From: Pseudomonadota bacterium
GTDB taxonomy: Bacteria; Pseudomonadota; Alphaproteobacteria; Micropepsales; Micropepsaceae
Reading direction: 5' to 3'
NCBI GenBank assembly: GCA_021851325.1
Contig: JAJZDZ010000018.1
Coordinates: 1-56,301 of the forward strand
DNA length: 56,301 nt
Part shown: one piece after another, positions 16,032-24,616 of the stretch
How the letters are laid out: every line of letters starts with the position of its first letter
Numbering within the stretch: the first letter of the stretch is position 1
Program-made: the position numbers and the translations under genes
The notes under the pieces: generated by a model
Database searches by the model: none
What the model saw: the letters and a program-made list of their open reading frames with translations, nothing else
What the model was told of the DNA's origin: nothing

Positions 16032-16289
16032 TCAGTCCTGGGCAGCTGCGACGAGCGCCTGTTCCAACTCCGTAGCCAGTTCGGCAACAGCAGCGGCCTT
16101 CTCGACCCCGGTGCTCGCTATCCGCACCCGCCATAGTGCCATTTCGAGCTTCCAAGCCTGGGCGGACGCTCGGGCCGCTTCCTGACTTAGGAGGCGCGCC
16201 ACTTTGCTCGCTTGATGATAGATGGGCGGCTTGGAGGCAGGGCCCCAGCCGGAGGCGTAATTGAAGCCGTGGTGCCGTGGATCGCTCAT
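16032..16289 (-). CDS. Small helical protein upstream of replication-relaxation gene
   Basis: An 85-residue product using the ATG at 16289, which follows a gaaggga ribosome binding site. After the start (MSDPRHHGFNYASGWGP) it is one long Ala-rich amphipathic helix region from residue 22 on, with Arg/Glu/Lys heptad-like spacing. It ends 8 bases before the replication-relaxation gene and would be co-transcribed with it. No family recognised; a DNA-binding or adaptor role in mobilisation is a guess. Confidence 0.55.
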   Translation of the reverse strand: MSDPRHHGFNYASGWGPASKPPIYHQASKVARLLSQEAARASAQAWKLEMALWRVRIASTGVEKAAAVAELATELEQALVAAAQD

Positions 16290-16543
16290 TGACCATTCCC
16301 TTCCCAAAGGACAGGCCATCCGATAACGGGCAAGTAACGCCAAGTCTAAGTGCGCTATCTGCAAGCATATGCTGCAATGCACCGCGAGCTTCACCTATGG
16401 TCATTCATCACATTTTTCGGGTTTGTGTACGAATTGTAGAAAATCTGTAGATTTTGGGAGTTTTCCCTTCCGGTGGCACCCTTGTACGCTGTCAACATGC
16501 TGGCTATCGTCAGTATTCATGGGACGAGGGGGCTCGGAAATCC

Positions 16544-17446
16544 ATGCAGCTCAAGCTTCAACGCTCGCAGCGGATGGGTGGCGTGCTCGCAGGCACGGTA
16601 GTCTTCTGCCTCGACGTCCGCGCGGACTACACCGCAGACGAACGCGACAACATCAACAAATATAAGCTTGGCGGCCAGGTGATCTACAGCAGTCAAGCCG
16701 CGCGCAAACATTTCGAACGTGCCGGAAAACATCTCGCGCGTACGCGGAACATGAGGGATTTGAAAGACCAAGCTGGTGGCTTTGCCCATGGTGCCTTCTC
16801 GCTGGCCCTCGCCAAGATGAGCCTCAATATTTCCATCGCAAGCCTTGGCCGCGGTCACCATATCGAGTGCAAGGACTTGAGCGAGCTCCTCGACGCCGAA
16901 GACACGGTGCGCGACGCCTGTAAGGATGTGACCCGCTACCTTCAAGTCGCGGAGACGTTCAACGGCAGCGAAGTGGTGGTGGAGTACGAAGACGGCGAGG
17001 AGCGTGTCCATATCACGCGTCCCCTGCCGGTCTTCATCGGGAGCCAAGTCGATGAACTGGTTCCCACCATAATGGATGCCGAGTTTGAGGACGTCGATGA
17101 ATCCGAGCCGACCTTTGACGGTCCGCCGCCGCCGACCGCACCGCCCTATGATCCATACTTGGAACTGGGCCGTTATATCCGGCGCCTATGGGACCAAATG
17201 CTGGAGGCCATGGTCCGCTGGTGGCGTAAAGGGCTGGCCTTCGCCACATCCAAAGGCTGGGACGGAATTCCCATTCGATCGTTCGAAGCGCTCAAGCGGT
17301 ACTGGTTTGGCTTTGAAACGTGGTGCGTCGACTTCTTCGAGCAAAAGGGCTTGCCTTTCGGCATTACAGCGTTTCGGGTGACCTGCACCGTCGTGGCGGC
17401 CTTTGTCGCCGCCGGGCTAATCATTCTCAGTTACGACCTACTCTGA
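16544..17446 (+). CDS. Unknown protein with a C-terminal membrane anchor, in the TraD-like operon
   Basis: A 300-residue protein from the ATG at 16544 (the frame is open from 16454, but the earlier codons look non-coding). It has a soluble N-terminal part (VVFCLDVRADYTADERDNIN), a Pro-rich linker near residue 185 (PPPPTAPPYDP) and one hydrophobic helix at the very end (TCTVVAAFVAAGLIIL), so it is probably tail-anchored in the inner membrane. Its stop overlaps the start of the TraD-like ATPase (TGATG). That tight coupling suggests it works with the ATPase at the membrane, as TraM- or VirB10-like partners do, but I see no homology. Confidence 0.65.
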   Translation: MQLKLQRSQRMGGVLAGTVVFCLDVRADYTADERDNINKYKLGGQVIYSSQAARKHFERAGKHLARTRNMRDLKDQAGGFAHGAFSLALAKMSLNISIASLGRGHHIECKDLSELLDAEDTVRDACKDVTRYLQVAETFNGSEVVVEYEDGEERVHITRPLPVFIGSQVDELVPTIMDAEFEDVDESEPTFDGPPPPTAPPYDPYLELGRYIRRLWDQMLEAMVRWWRKGLAFATSKGWDGIPIRSFEALKRYWFGFETWCVDFFEQKGLPFGITAFRVTCTVVAAFVAAGLIILSYDLL

Positions 17447-19548
17447 TGGACGAGGCGCGCTACTCGGCCTTCACCCCCTTCGCACGACGCTTCACCGACG
17501 AGCGTGCGCGCGACCTTGCCGACACCAAAGCGCTTTATGCTCGGGTGCGTGCGCACCACCTGGCATCTCTTTACGCGCGCGCCAAGACACGAACGATCTT
17601 CGCCGACAATATCTTCGCAAACTGCTCAGACGTGTCCGAGCCCTTAGTCCCGGTATTCACCCGCGCCATTGATCGTCTTTTGCAGCTTGAACGGCCGATC
17701 TTCGAATGTCCGGACATTGACCTCGATCGTGCTCATCTATCGCTTAAAGAAGCCGTCGACCTCCGTCACTTCCTCCGGGCCAAGGAGTATTTTCATGCCC
17801 ATGAGGATGACGTCATCGATCTACTGGGTAACGGGCTTGCGCTCATATTTGGCAGGCTCGCCGAGATGCTGCCCCAAAGCACGGAGACGTCGCCCTTTAC
17901 CATCCCGCTTGTCTATTCCCTGCCGGAACCCAGAGCCTTTCTCGATAATTTGATCGGCGAGATCTATCAGCAGCCCTATATCGATGCCGGTCTCTTCGTT
18001 GACGTTTCCCGCACCGTTCATCTGAACACCTGCGCCGTCTCGGGGATCGTGGATCCGTACGAACCCAAGAAGCCCTTTCTAAAGCCGTCTGAGAATGATG
18101 CGGACCTCCACACGCTTGTCGAGATCTACTTCAAAGGCACCCCGTTCTACGACCTTCTTCTTGCACCGGTGCCGCTCAAATTTACCTACGACGAACGCTA
18201 CAGCCACATGCATGTGCTCGGCGGCTCGGGCGCCGGCAAGACCACCCTTCTGCAGAACCTCATCCTACACGACCTCGAGTCGGATGATCCGCCCTCACTT
18301 GTCATTGTCGACAGCCAAGGCGATCTCATCGACAAGCTCTCGCATTTGGCCCTCTTCGATCCCGACTATGGCGCGCTTGCCGATCGTCTGATCCTCGTGA
18401 GCCCCAAAGACATCGAGCATCCCCCGGCCCTGAATATTTTTGACGTGAACCGGGATCGGCTCGCGAGCTACAGCGAGGCCGCCAAGGAGCAGGTCACCGC
18501 CGGCGTCATCCAGACCTTCGATTATCTCTTCGCCGGACTTTTGGGAGCAGATCTCACCGCCAAGCAGGGTGTGTTCTTTCGCTTCGTGGCCCGACTCATG
18601 CTGGCTTTGCCAGAGACGCTTGGCCGGACCGCGACCATCCTCGACATGCTCGCGCTCATGGACGATCCCGCGCCCTACCGCAAAGCGATCGAGTCGTTAC
18701 CACCCATTCAACGGAATTTCTTCGAACGGGATTTCGTCTCGAAGACCTTCGCCCAGACCAAAGAGCAGATCCGTTATCGTCTGAACGCCATCCTCGAGAA
18801 CCCGACGCTCGCGCGCCTTTTCACTGCGCCCGAGACCAAGATCGACCTTTTCAGCGAGCTCAACCGTGGCAGCATCATTCTGGTCGATACCGCAAAGGAT
18901 TTCCTCAAGGGATCGTCCGCACATTTCGGGCGGATATTCATCTCGCTCGTTCTCCAGGCCGTGCTGGAACGCGCGGTGATCCCCGAACGCGAGCGCCGGC
19001 CGACCTTCCTCGTCGTAGACGAGGCTGCGGCCTACTTCGACAACAATATTGACGATTTCCTCACCGAAGCACGCAAGTATCATTGTGGGTGTGTTTTCGC
19101 CCACCAATTTTTGGATCAGGCGACCTCGCAGCTACGCTCCTCGCTTGCCGCCAACACCGCGATTAAGATGGCCGGAGGTACCTCGACGAGCGACGCCCGT
19201 GCGCTCGCCTCCGACCTGCGCACGAGTATCGATTTTATCCTCAGTCAGCCGAGGCTCCATTTTGCGAGCTACATCCGCGGCGTGACGCCGAATGCGGTTT
19301 CGATCCCGGTGCCGGTTGGGGGGCTCGAGGCAGAACCGCGGCTTTCGCCCGAAGCCTATGAGAAATTGCGCGAGATAAATCGAGAAAGGGTCTCCATTCC
19401 GCAGTCTAGCCAAGGACCCAATTTTACCGTCACCGCAGCTCCCTTCAAGGCGTTCGATGTCGACGCCGAGATGAACCGCACGCATCATGAGTTTCATCCG
19501 GCTGGAGAGCCGAGCGGTGATCCGACGGCCCCATCGGAGGATTGGTGA
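17446..19548 (+). CDS. VirD4/TraD-like type IV secretion DNA-binding ATPase
   Basis: A 700-residue ATPase starting at the ATG that overlaps the previous stop. Walker A is GGSGAGKTTLL near residues 258-266 and Walker B is FLVVDEAAAYF near 521, followed by a TraG/VirD4-type sequence FAHQFLDQATSQL and LAANTAIKMAGGTSTSDA. The N-terminal 230 residues are not hydrophobic, so unlike classic VirD4 it has no membrane segments; the tail-anchored protein encoded before it may supply the contact. It should pump DNA, linking the replication-relaxation protein or a relaxase to a channel. No relaxase or channel genes are visible nearby, so the element is probably mobilisable rather than self-transmissible. 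Confidence 0.85.
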   Translation: MDEARYSAFTPFARRFTDERARDLADTKALYARVRAHHLASLYARAKTRTIFADNIFANCSDVSEPLVPVFTRAIDRLLQLERPIFECPDIDLDRAHLSLKEAVDLRHFLRAKEYFHAHEDDVIDLLGNGLALIFGRLAEMLPQSTETSPFTIPLVYSLPEPRAFLDNLIGEIYQQPYIDAGLFVDVSRTVHLNTCAVSGIVDPYEPKKPFLKPSENDADLHTLVEIYFKGTPFYDLLLAPVPLKFTYDERYSHMHVLGGSGAGKTTLLQNLILHDLESDDPPSLVIVDSQGDLIDKLSHLALFDPDYGALADRLILVSPKDIEHPPALNIFDVNRDRLASYSEAAKEQVTAGVIQTFDYLFAGLLGADLTAKQGVFFRFVARLMLALPETLGRTATILDMLALMDDPAPYRKAIESLPPIQRNFFERDFVSKTFAQTKEQIRYRLNAILENPTLARLFTAPETKIDLFSELNRGSIILVDTAKDFLKGSSAHFGRIFISLVLQAVLERAVIPERERRPTFLVVDEAAAYFDNNIDDFLTEARKYHCGCVFAHQFLDQATSQLRSSLAANTAIKMAGGTSTSDARALASDLRTSIDFILSQPRLHFASYIRGVTPNAVSIPVPVGGLEAEPRLSPEAYEKLREINRERVSIPQSSQGPNFTVTAAPFKAFDVDAEMNRTHHEFHPAGEPSGDPTAPSEDW

Positions 19549-19744
19549 TGGGGGCGGCGGCAGGGGTGGCGGGTTGGGTCATGCAGAAGGGATTTTGCAT
19601 GAGAAGTCGGGCTCCGGGCAGGGGGATACGTGGCACGGAAGTGGTTGGTATTCCGCGTTGTTTTAGACTTCCGAGCCGTATTGCAGTGGAGATGCAGTAT
19701 CGCCATGCGTATCCCCGAGGCTATTGCCGTGTAGGTAGGTCGTC

Positions 19745-20353
19745 ATGAAAGACCGCTTTACCCACTACGCCGCACTCCGCGCCGCAACAGTCGAGGGTAG
19801 GGACTACAGCGTTTGGGACCAAGACCTCGGGACGTCGGTCGTAATCTTGGCACCGCACGGTGGGTGCATAGAGCCCGGCACCTCCGAGATTGCTATGGCC
19901 GTCGCCGGCACGTCCTACTCGCTGTACTTGTTCGAAGGCTTGGTTCGGCAGGGTGGCCACCGCGAACTACATATCCGCTCCGAGAGGTTTGACGAGCCTA
20001 GAGGCTTAGCCATGGTGGCGAAGGCGATCACTGCAGTCGTGATCCACGGCCGCGCTGACGGTGAGGATTCCGAAGCAATATGGATTGGGTGCCTGGATGA
20101 GGCGCTTGGAGCCTCGATTGGCAACGGGCTTCGAGCACAAGGCCTTAGTGCCAGCACGAACACGCCGGGGCTAAACGGGACTGATCCGAGTAACGTGTGT
20201 AACCGGACAAGATCAGGTTGCGGTGTGCAGCTCGAAATCCCAAAAGTGGTACGCAATCGCTTGTGCGCCGACCGCGTCCTCATGCGGACCTTTGCCTGTG
20301 CCGTCCGAGCTTCGATAGGCGAACTTGCTTCTTTGGGAGTTACCGGGAGTTAA
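19745..20353 (+). CDS. Poly-gamma-glutamate hydrolase-like protein
   Basis: A 202-residue protein matching the PghP/Gamma_PGA_hydro family: ILAPHGGCIEPGTSEIAMAVAG (residues about 35-56) contains the zinc-binding His and Glu, and RELHIRSERFDEP, VVIHGRADG with its His complete the fold. Such zinc peptidases cut gamma-glutamyl polymers and are common in phages and integrated elements; here it may help get past a capsule during transfer. It stands alone behind the TraD-like gene with a 196-base gap. It ends at a strong hairpin shared with the convergent regulator. Confidence 0.85.
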   Translation: MKDRFTHYAALRAATVEGRDYSVWDQDLGTSVVILAPHGGCIEPGTSEIAMAVAGTSYSLYLFEGLVRQGGHRELHIRSERFDEPRGLAMVAKAITAVVIHGRADGEDSEAIWIGCLDEALGASIGNGLRAQGLSASTNTPGLNGTDPSNVCNRTRSGCGVQLEIPKVVRNRLCADRVLMRTFACAVRASIGELASLGVTGS

Positions 20354-20357
20354 AGAT

Positions 20358-20385
20358 GGGGGGACCGGTGGCCACCGATCCCCCC
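20358..20385. terminator. Bidirectional hairpin terminator
   Basis: GGGGGGACCGGTGG pairs with CCACCGATCCCCCC with no loop bases beyond the turn and two imperfect pairs. It lies exactly between the convergent hydrolase and AlpA-like genes. There is no clear run of T, so it may act as a bidirectional or factor-assisted stop. Confidence 0.6.
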
Positions 20386-20393
20386 AAAGCCCC

Positions 20394-20615
20394 TTACAGG
20401 GACTGTGTCTGTTGATCGATCGCGTCGCGTTTCGCAATGCGCTCGTTCAGCCATTCCTCGATTTCTGCAACCAACCACACCACCCGATTCTGGCCGAGCC
20501 GGATCCGCTTGGGGAACCTCCCTGCCGCTTCGAGCCGTGCTATGTGCTGCGGGCTATAAGGAATGCCGCAGACCGTTCTTAGCTCCTTCTTCGATACGAC
20601 TTTCTTCAGAAACAT
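20394..20615 (-). CDS. AlpA/excisionase-like regulator
   Basis: A 73-residue protein with the AlpA/MerR-like helix-turn-helix: VVSKKELRTVCGIPYSPQHIARLEAAGRFPKRIRLGQN, then VVWLVAEIEEWLNERIAKRD. These small proteins act as recombination directionality factors or activators of P4-type integrases. It is the only such gene in the window, so it is the natural partner of the integrase at 46999-48186, though it lies far from it. Confidence 0.85.
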   Translation of the reverse strand: MFLKKVVSKKELRTVCGIPYSPQHIARLEAAGRFPKRIRLGQNRVVWLVAEIEEWLNERIAKRDAIDQQTQSL

Positions 20616-20781
20616 CGAACACTCCCTTGGTAGGGAGCGTCGACGCTCCGGTTGAGACGCACCGGTGGCTTGCCAAGGTTATGCTAATTAATTCACACTG
20701 TCGATGACATTGGGATGGACACGTTAATGCGTTCGAAAAAAGGGGTACGCAAACTAACTGAACGAATGCGACCCAACCCCT

Positions 20782-20796
20782 TATAAGTCACTTATA
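20782..20796. promoter_or_regulatory. Palindrome TATAAGTcACTTATA
   Basis: A 15-base palindrome with one central base, in an AT-rich stretch between the AlpA-like gene and the Nudix/methyltransferase gene. Its AT content and position 86 bases before the start at 20882 suit an operator or a -10 region. Confidence 0.4.
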
Positions 20797-20881
20797 GTAT
20801 TTATATCTCCTTTGGCCACTGGCTATTCGTTGTAAATAGAAAGCCTCCAAATTACCATTCCTACCTTGGACGGAGGGGGAG

Positions 20882-22213
20882 ATGGACGAACGTTCGGTAG
20901 AAGCTGCGAACGAACCCAAGCCGAGCTCGGGGAAAGGGCATCGCGTTCTGTACCGGGCGTTCGGCAACGCGAACGCGTATCTTGACGATTTATATAGTGT
21001 GCATCGCCGGCTTTATGCGAGCCTGCCAACATTCCGGTATGAAGAAGTTTTGACGGAGCGGTCGTTATACGAATATTGCCAGGCAAAGAAATATTATATA
21101 CTTATTATTCCTTACACGGATGATAAGAACGTTGTCCTGGAACGGGCATTCGCAGGCAACAAGCTGTCGTGGAGTGTACTTGGAGGAAGTGTTAAGGCTG
21201 CGCTTAATGACAACTACGTTAATGCAGTCCAGAGGCTAATTTCACGATACGTCGACGGCATGTTGCTTGGAGAAATTGAGCCTGTCGCGTTTCTAGAGAA
21301 CCTCTTTCGGCACGGTGACGATACTCATTATCATTTGGGTATAGCATTCATTGCCCGTGTTCGAAATCAGACACCACGAAAGCTGGTCGTTGAGTCTCCC
21401 TCTTCGAGAGTGTTTCTCGCTCCAACGTCAGTTGATCCGTTCTCGATCGGCCTAAGCCATCATCGAGCGGTCTTTGAGCATGCGCAACCGCGACTGCAAC
21501 TTGCCCGAGACTTTTCGATCCAAGAGGATGAAATCGGTATCAACAGGAAGTATCGCTGGAGGTACAGATTCCACTCATTATTTGTGAAGCCATTTTTTTC
21601 CGTGCTGAGTAAGTTCTTTTATAAATATTCGATCTCAGACTACAAAAAGCGAATTGAAGAGATATTGACTGCCCACGGATGCCAGTCACTTCTAGATGTG
21701 GCGTGCGGGGACAATTTCTCAATTATTGACTTTGCAGTGAGCGGTAAGATTCCGTTGGTAGTTGGAAATGACATATCATGGAGCCAAGTCGAACTTATGA
21801 ATGAGGCTTTCGACTATCGGAAATTTCGAAATTCAGAGTCGCTCGTTTTATTTACAAACCATGATTCGAGACGCCTGCCATTCGACGACAATGCCTTCGA
21901 CTGTGTAATTTGCCAAAACGTGCTTCATCATATGCCGGATCAGGCCTCAGTAGCCGCGCTTCTCCGGGAGGTGCGCCGGGTAGGAAAGCGGGCTCTAGTG
22001 GTGGAAGTTTTAGATCCAAAATATGAAAATGCGTGGGGTCGACTGCGTCATAGATACTACCTACGTTTCCTTCACGACGCCGGCATCCATTTTTTAAGCC
22101 GCGAAGAGTTCGATATCGTTACGGCAGGTGACGATAGAGATGAGAAGTTTGAGATGCCTACTGTCAGAGGAATCTATCAATTTGCAGTGTTCGGAAACGG
22201 CAGTAGGATCTAA
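20882..22213 (+). CDS. Nudix-like domain fused to SAM methyltransferase
   Basis: A 443-residue protein. The first 210 residues contain NKLSWSVLGGSVKAALNDNYVNAVQRLI with the shape of a Nudix fold (GGSV then a helix), but the Nudix box residues REx2EE are not clear, so the domain may be non-catalytic. Residues from about 265 are a class I methyltransferase: SLLDVACGDNFSII (motif I), VGNDIS (acidic tip) and DCVICQNVLHHMPD (motif IV region). The next gene begins two bases after the stop, so it is coupled with the CYTH gene. Lower GC than the neighbours suggests separate transfer. The likely substrate is a nucleotide or small phosphate ester, as an inference. Confidence 0.65.
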   Translation: MDERSVEAANEPKPSSGKGHRVLYRAFGNANAYLDDLYSVHRRLYASLPTFRYEEVLTERSLYEYCQAKKYYILIIPYTDDKNVVLERAFAGNKLSWSVLGGSVKAALNDNYVNAVQRLISRYVDGMLLGEIEPVAFLENLFRHGDDTHYHLGIAFIARVRNQTPRKLVVESPSSRVFLAPTSVDPFSIGLSHHRAVFEHAQPRLQLARDFSIQEDEIGINRKYRWRYRFHSLFVKPFFSVLSKFFYKYSISDYKKRIEEILTAHGCQSLLDVACGDNFSIIDFAVSGKIPLVVGNDISWSQVELMNEAFDYRKFRNSESLVLFTNHDSRRLPFDDNAFDCVICQNVLHHMPDQASVAALLREVRRVGKRALVVEVLDPKYENAWGRLRHRYYLRFLHDAGIHFLSREEFDIVTAGDDRDEKFEMPTVRGIYQFAVFGNGSRI

Positions 22214-22215
22214 AT

Positions 22216-22764
22216 ATGAAAGAGATAGAATTAAAGGTGTTTATTGGCCCAGTATCCATTGAGCGTCCGGCGGCTATTACGACATTGAAAGTCAAGCGGT
22301 CGAGCATGGAGGAGGACGTGTATTATACGAGTAGATACAAAGATCTCATTGAGACGGAAGAGTGCCTGAGAATCCGAACGCGTGACGGTAGCAGTGAACT
22401 CACTTGGAAACCTCCAACAACACAGGAAATGCTGGAGAAGAAGCAATATTGGAAGCAAGAGCTAAATGTCGATATTGGAGACCAGGCGGCCGCTATGCGC
22501 GAGATGCTGGAGCGCTTAGAGTTTGTAGAGTACGTAGTCGTTCGGAAAGAGAGGGTTGAATATATATACGATGATGAAACAACTATTACGGTCGACAAAA
22601 TTGAAGGAATAGGATTATTTGCTGAGATCGAAACGATGTGCGCCGACACCGTATATGGAACAGAAAAAAACTCGCAAGTGCTGAAGGAGCTTGGCCTTGG
22701 AGCGATGGTTCGTGTGCAACGTCCTTACAGAGATATTGTCAAAGACGGACAGGTGAACGCCTAA
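22216..22764 (+). CDS. CYTH-domain protein (adenylate cyclase class IV/triphosphatase fold)
   Basis: A 182-residue protein starting MKEIELKV, which gives the ExExK signature that defines the CYTH fold. Following blocks, ECLRIRTRDG, ELTWKPP, VVVRKERVEYIY, TITVDKIEGIGLFAEIE, follow the eight-stranded tunnel with alternating charged residues. CYTH enzymes act on triphosphates: CyaB makes cAMP, others cleave thiamine triphosphate or inorganic tripolyphosphate. It follows the Nudix/methyltransferase gene by two bases. In this defence-rich island it could make or break a signal or modified nucleotide. No sequence feature decides between cyclase and phosphatase. Confidence 0.88.
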   Translation: MKEIELKVFIGPVSIERPAAITTLKVKRSSMEEDVYYTSRYKDLIETEECLRIRTRDGSSELTWKPPTTQEMLEKKQYWKQELNVDIGDQAAAMREMLERLEFVEYVVVRKERVEYIYDDETTITVDKIEGIGLFAEIETMCADTVYGTEKNSQVLKELGLGAMVRVQRPYRDIVKDGQVNA

Positions 22765-22853
22765 TGGACGCTCTCACAAATGTAGTTGCGTGGGCGATGC
22801 TGGACTGGACAGTGGCGGTTAGAGATGTTTCACATGCACCCGCCTCCATCTGA
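22764..22853 (+). CDS. 29-residue ORF coupled to the CYTH gene
   Basis: The CYTH stop and this start overlap (TAATG). The 29-residue product begins MDALTNVVAWAMLDWTVAV and is moderately hydrophobic, enough for one short membrane-contacting helix. It could be a small effector or just a chance frame; the coupled start is the only support. Confidence 0.3.
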   Translation: MDALTNVVAWAMLDWTVAVRDVSHAPASI

Positions 22854-23263
22854 AGTCGCGGAGAGACGTGTTATATTCATCTGCATGCTGACTTAACAGT
22901 ATGGGGGATAATGTTAAGAGGCAAGCCGAAGCCAGCAGGAGCATGGCTGCTTGCGGTCACGTCGGCCACAGCGCAGGCGGGCAAGAACGTCGTTGTCGAA
23001 TGGCATGGTTGAGCTCAAAACTGCCACCGCTTTGGGAGCGGAGCCAGTCGTCTTGTGCCTAACGTACCGACACTCTAGTTAGCGACTTAAGTTATTCCAA
23101 CGCTTTAGGAGGAATACATAAAGAAGTTGCACCTTCAGTAACCAAAGGGATAGTATTCCACCGGGAACCGGCAACCCTGTCGGCGATCACTTCTGTAGTT
23201 TCCGCTACCTCCTTTCATTGGCCGTAACATATCTACGCAGCAAGCTGTCAGCAGCGAGGTAAT
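22854..23263. other. Gap between CYTH and PARIS-like genes
   Basis: About 410 bases. A 33-codon frame at 22911-23012 has a gggggat motif before its ATG but I see nothing else to support it. The rest should hold the promoter of the ATPase gene at 23264. Confidence 0.3.
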
Positions 23264-24610
23264 ATGACGTCGCGCCTCACACAATTTGATATTGACGGAC
23301 TGTTTGGCCTCTACTCTCATAGAATTCCCATCAATCTCGACCCTCGAATAACAATCATAATTGGGCCGAATGGCCGAGGAAAGACGGTTTGTCTGAAGTT
23401 CATTGAAGCGCTATTTCGAAAAAAATTCGCGTATTTTAGGGAAATACCGTTTCAGGTGGCTCGCTTTCGGTTTTCCAACGGCGATGTCATCGAGGTCACT
23501 GTAAAAAGAGATGCTACCCCTGATGAGCGCTCCAATGCGACTGTCGAGCTCGCCCTCACTCGCCCTAAGGGGATACGCCTCACATGCACACCAACGCGCC
23601 TCGATGACAAACTCAAGAAGGAGCTTCGGAAATACATTCCTTCGCATTGGCGGCAAATTGATTTTGATATTTGGCAAGATCAATCAGACGGTGAAGAGGT
23701 TGATCTCGCGTCGTTGCTTCAACGATATCGTATGCCTTCGCGTCTACAGACTGCGTTGAAGCAGATTCTTCCTGACGAATTTGAAAATTTGATTGCTCCA
23801 GTAGATTGCCATCTGATCGAGACCCAGCGCCTATTGGTACTTCAATCCGAACCGATGGATGTAGATCCATGGCTGGTTCGAAGGCGACAGGCGGTCAGAA
23901 CCAGCAGCAATCTAGCGATTCAGGAAAAGGCAAATAAGCTTCAAGCTATTCTGAAGGATAAACTGACTGAATCGGCCAATCTCTCTCAATCTCTTGATCG
24001 CACGTTCCCTCTACGTGTTTTCGATGCGCAGCGCTCGACAACACTTTCGGAAGAACAGCTACGCGAGGAGCTAAAGCTCCTTGACGAGAAGCGAGAGGCG
24101 CTGATGCAGGCAGGAATTCTGGATGCCCATTATCAGCCGGTTACTATGCCAGGCGGGCAGATTGACCGTGGCGTCGTAAAGGCCTTGGAAATTTACGTGA
24201 AGGACGCGACTCAAAAGCTCGAAATATTCAACGATCTCAGAGCCCGAGTTGATCTGTTCAAGAGATTAATGGCCGAGCGATTTGTCGATAAAACGATCCA
24301 CATAGATCGAGAACACGGATTCCGAATCACGTCGAAAACTAGTGCGCCGGTCCCGCTCGACAAACTGTCCTCCGGTGAGCAGCATCAATTAATCCTGATA
24401 TTCGACCTTCTGTTCGAGGTCACGCCGAATTCCCTGATCTTGATTGACGAACCAGAACTCTCGCTTCATGTAGCTTGGCAGAAGACGTTTATAACGAGCT
24501 TAGAGCAGATCATAGTTCTCAACAATTTTGACGTACTTCTCGCAACTCACTCCCCCGCGCTCGTCGCCAAGCACTTCAGCTTGGCGGTCGAGCTGGGACC
24601 GGTCGAGTAA
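23264..24610 (+). CDS. AAA/ABC-type ATPase of a PARIS-like pair (AriA-like)
   Basis: A 448-residue ATPase of the SMC/RecF/OLD class. Walker A is IIGPNGRGKT near residues 31-40, an ABC signature-like LSSGEQHQLI is near 368, and Walker B is ILIDEPELSLH near 390, then an ATHSPALVAKHF switch. The middle is a coiled-coil-like region with a helical insertion. With the DUF4435 gene directly behind (6 bases), the pair has the make-up of PARIS: AriA ATPase with AriB. In PARIS the ATPase senses phage anti-restriction proteins and releases the effector. The other possibility, an OLD or Gabija-like pair, is less likely because the partner is DUF4435. Confidence 0.75.
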   Translation: MTSRLTQFDIDGLFGLYSHRIPINLDPRITIIIGPNGRGKTVCLKFIEALFRKKFAYFREIPFQVARFRFSNGDVIEVTVKRDATPDERSNATVELALTRPKGIRLTCTPTRLDDKLKKELRKYIPSHWRQIDFDIWQDQSDGEEVDLASLLQRYRMPSRLQTALKQILPDEFENLIAPVDCHLIETQRLLVLQSEPMDVDPWLVRRRQAVRTSSNLAIQEKANKLQAILKDKLTESANLSQSLDRTFPLRVFDAQRSTTLSEEQLREELKLLDEKREALMQAGILDAHYQPVTMPGGQIDRGVVKALEIYVKDATQKLEIFNDLRARVDLFKRLMAERFVDKTIHIDREHGFRITSKTSAPVPLDKLSSGEQHQLILIFDLLFEVTPNSLILIDEPELSLHVAWQKTFITSLEQIIVLNNFDVLLATHSPALVAKHFSLAVELGPVE

Positions 24611-24616
24611 GCTTCG

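Noticed and set aside
15115..16404. 429-codon version of the replication-relaxation gene
   Set aside because: The first 127 codons overlap the small upstream gene and have non-coding composition; the ATG at 16023 fits the family.
22231..22649. Leftward frames opposite the CYTH gene
   Set aside because: Shadows; the CYTH frame has the ExExK signature.
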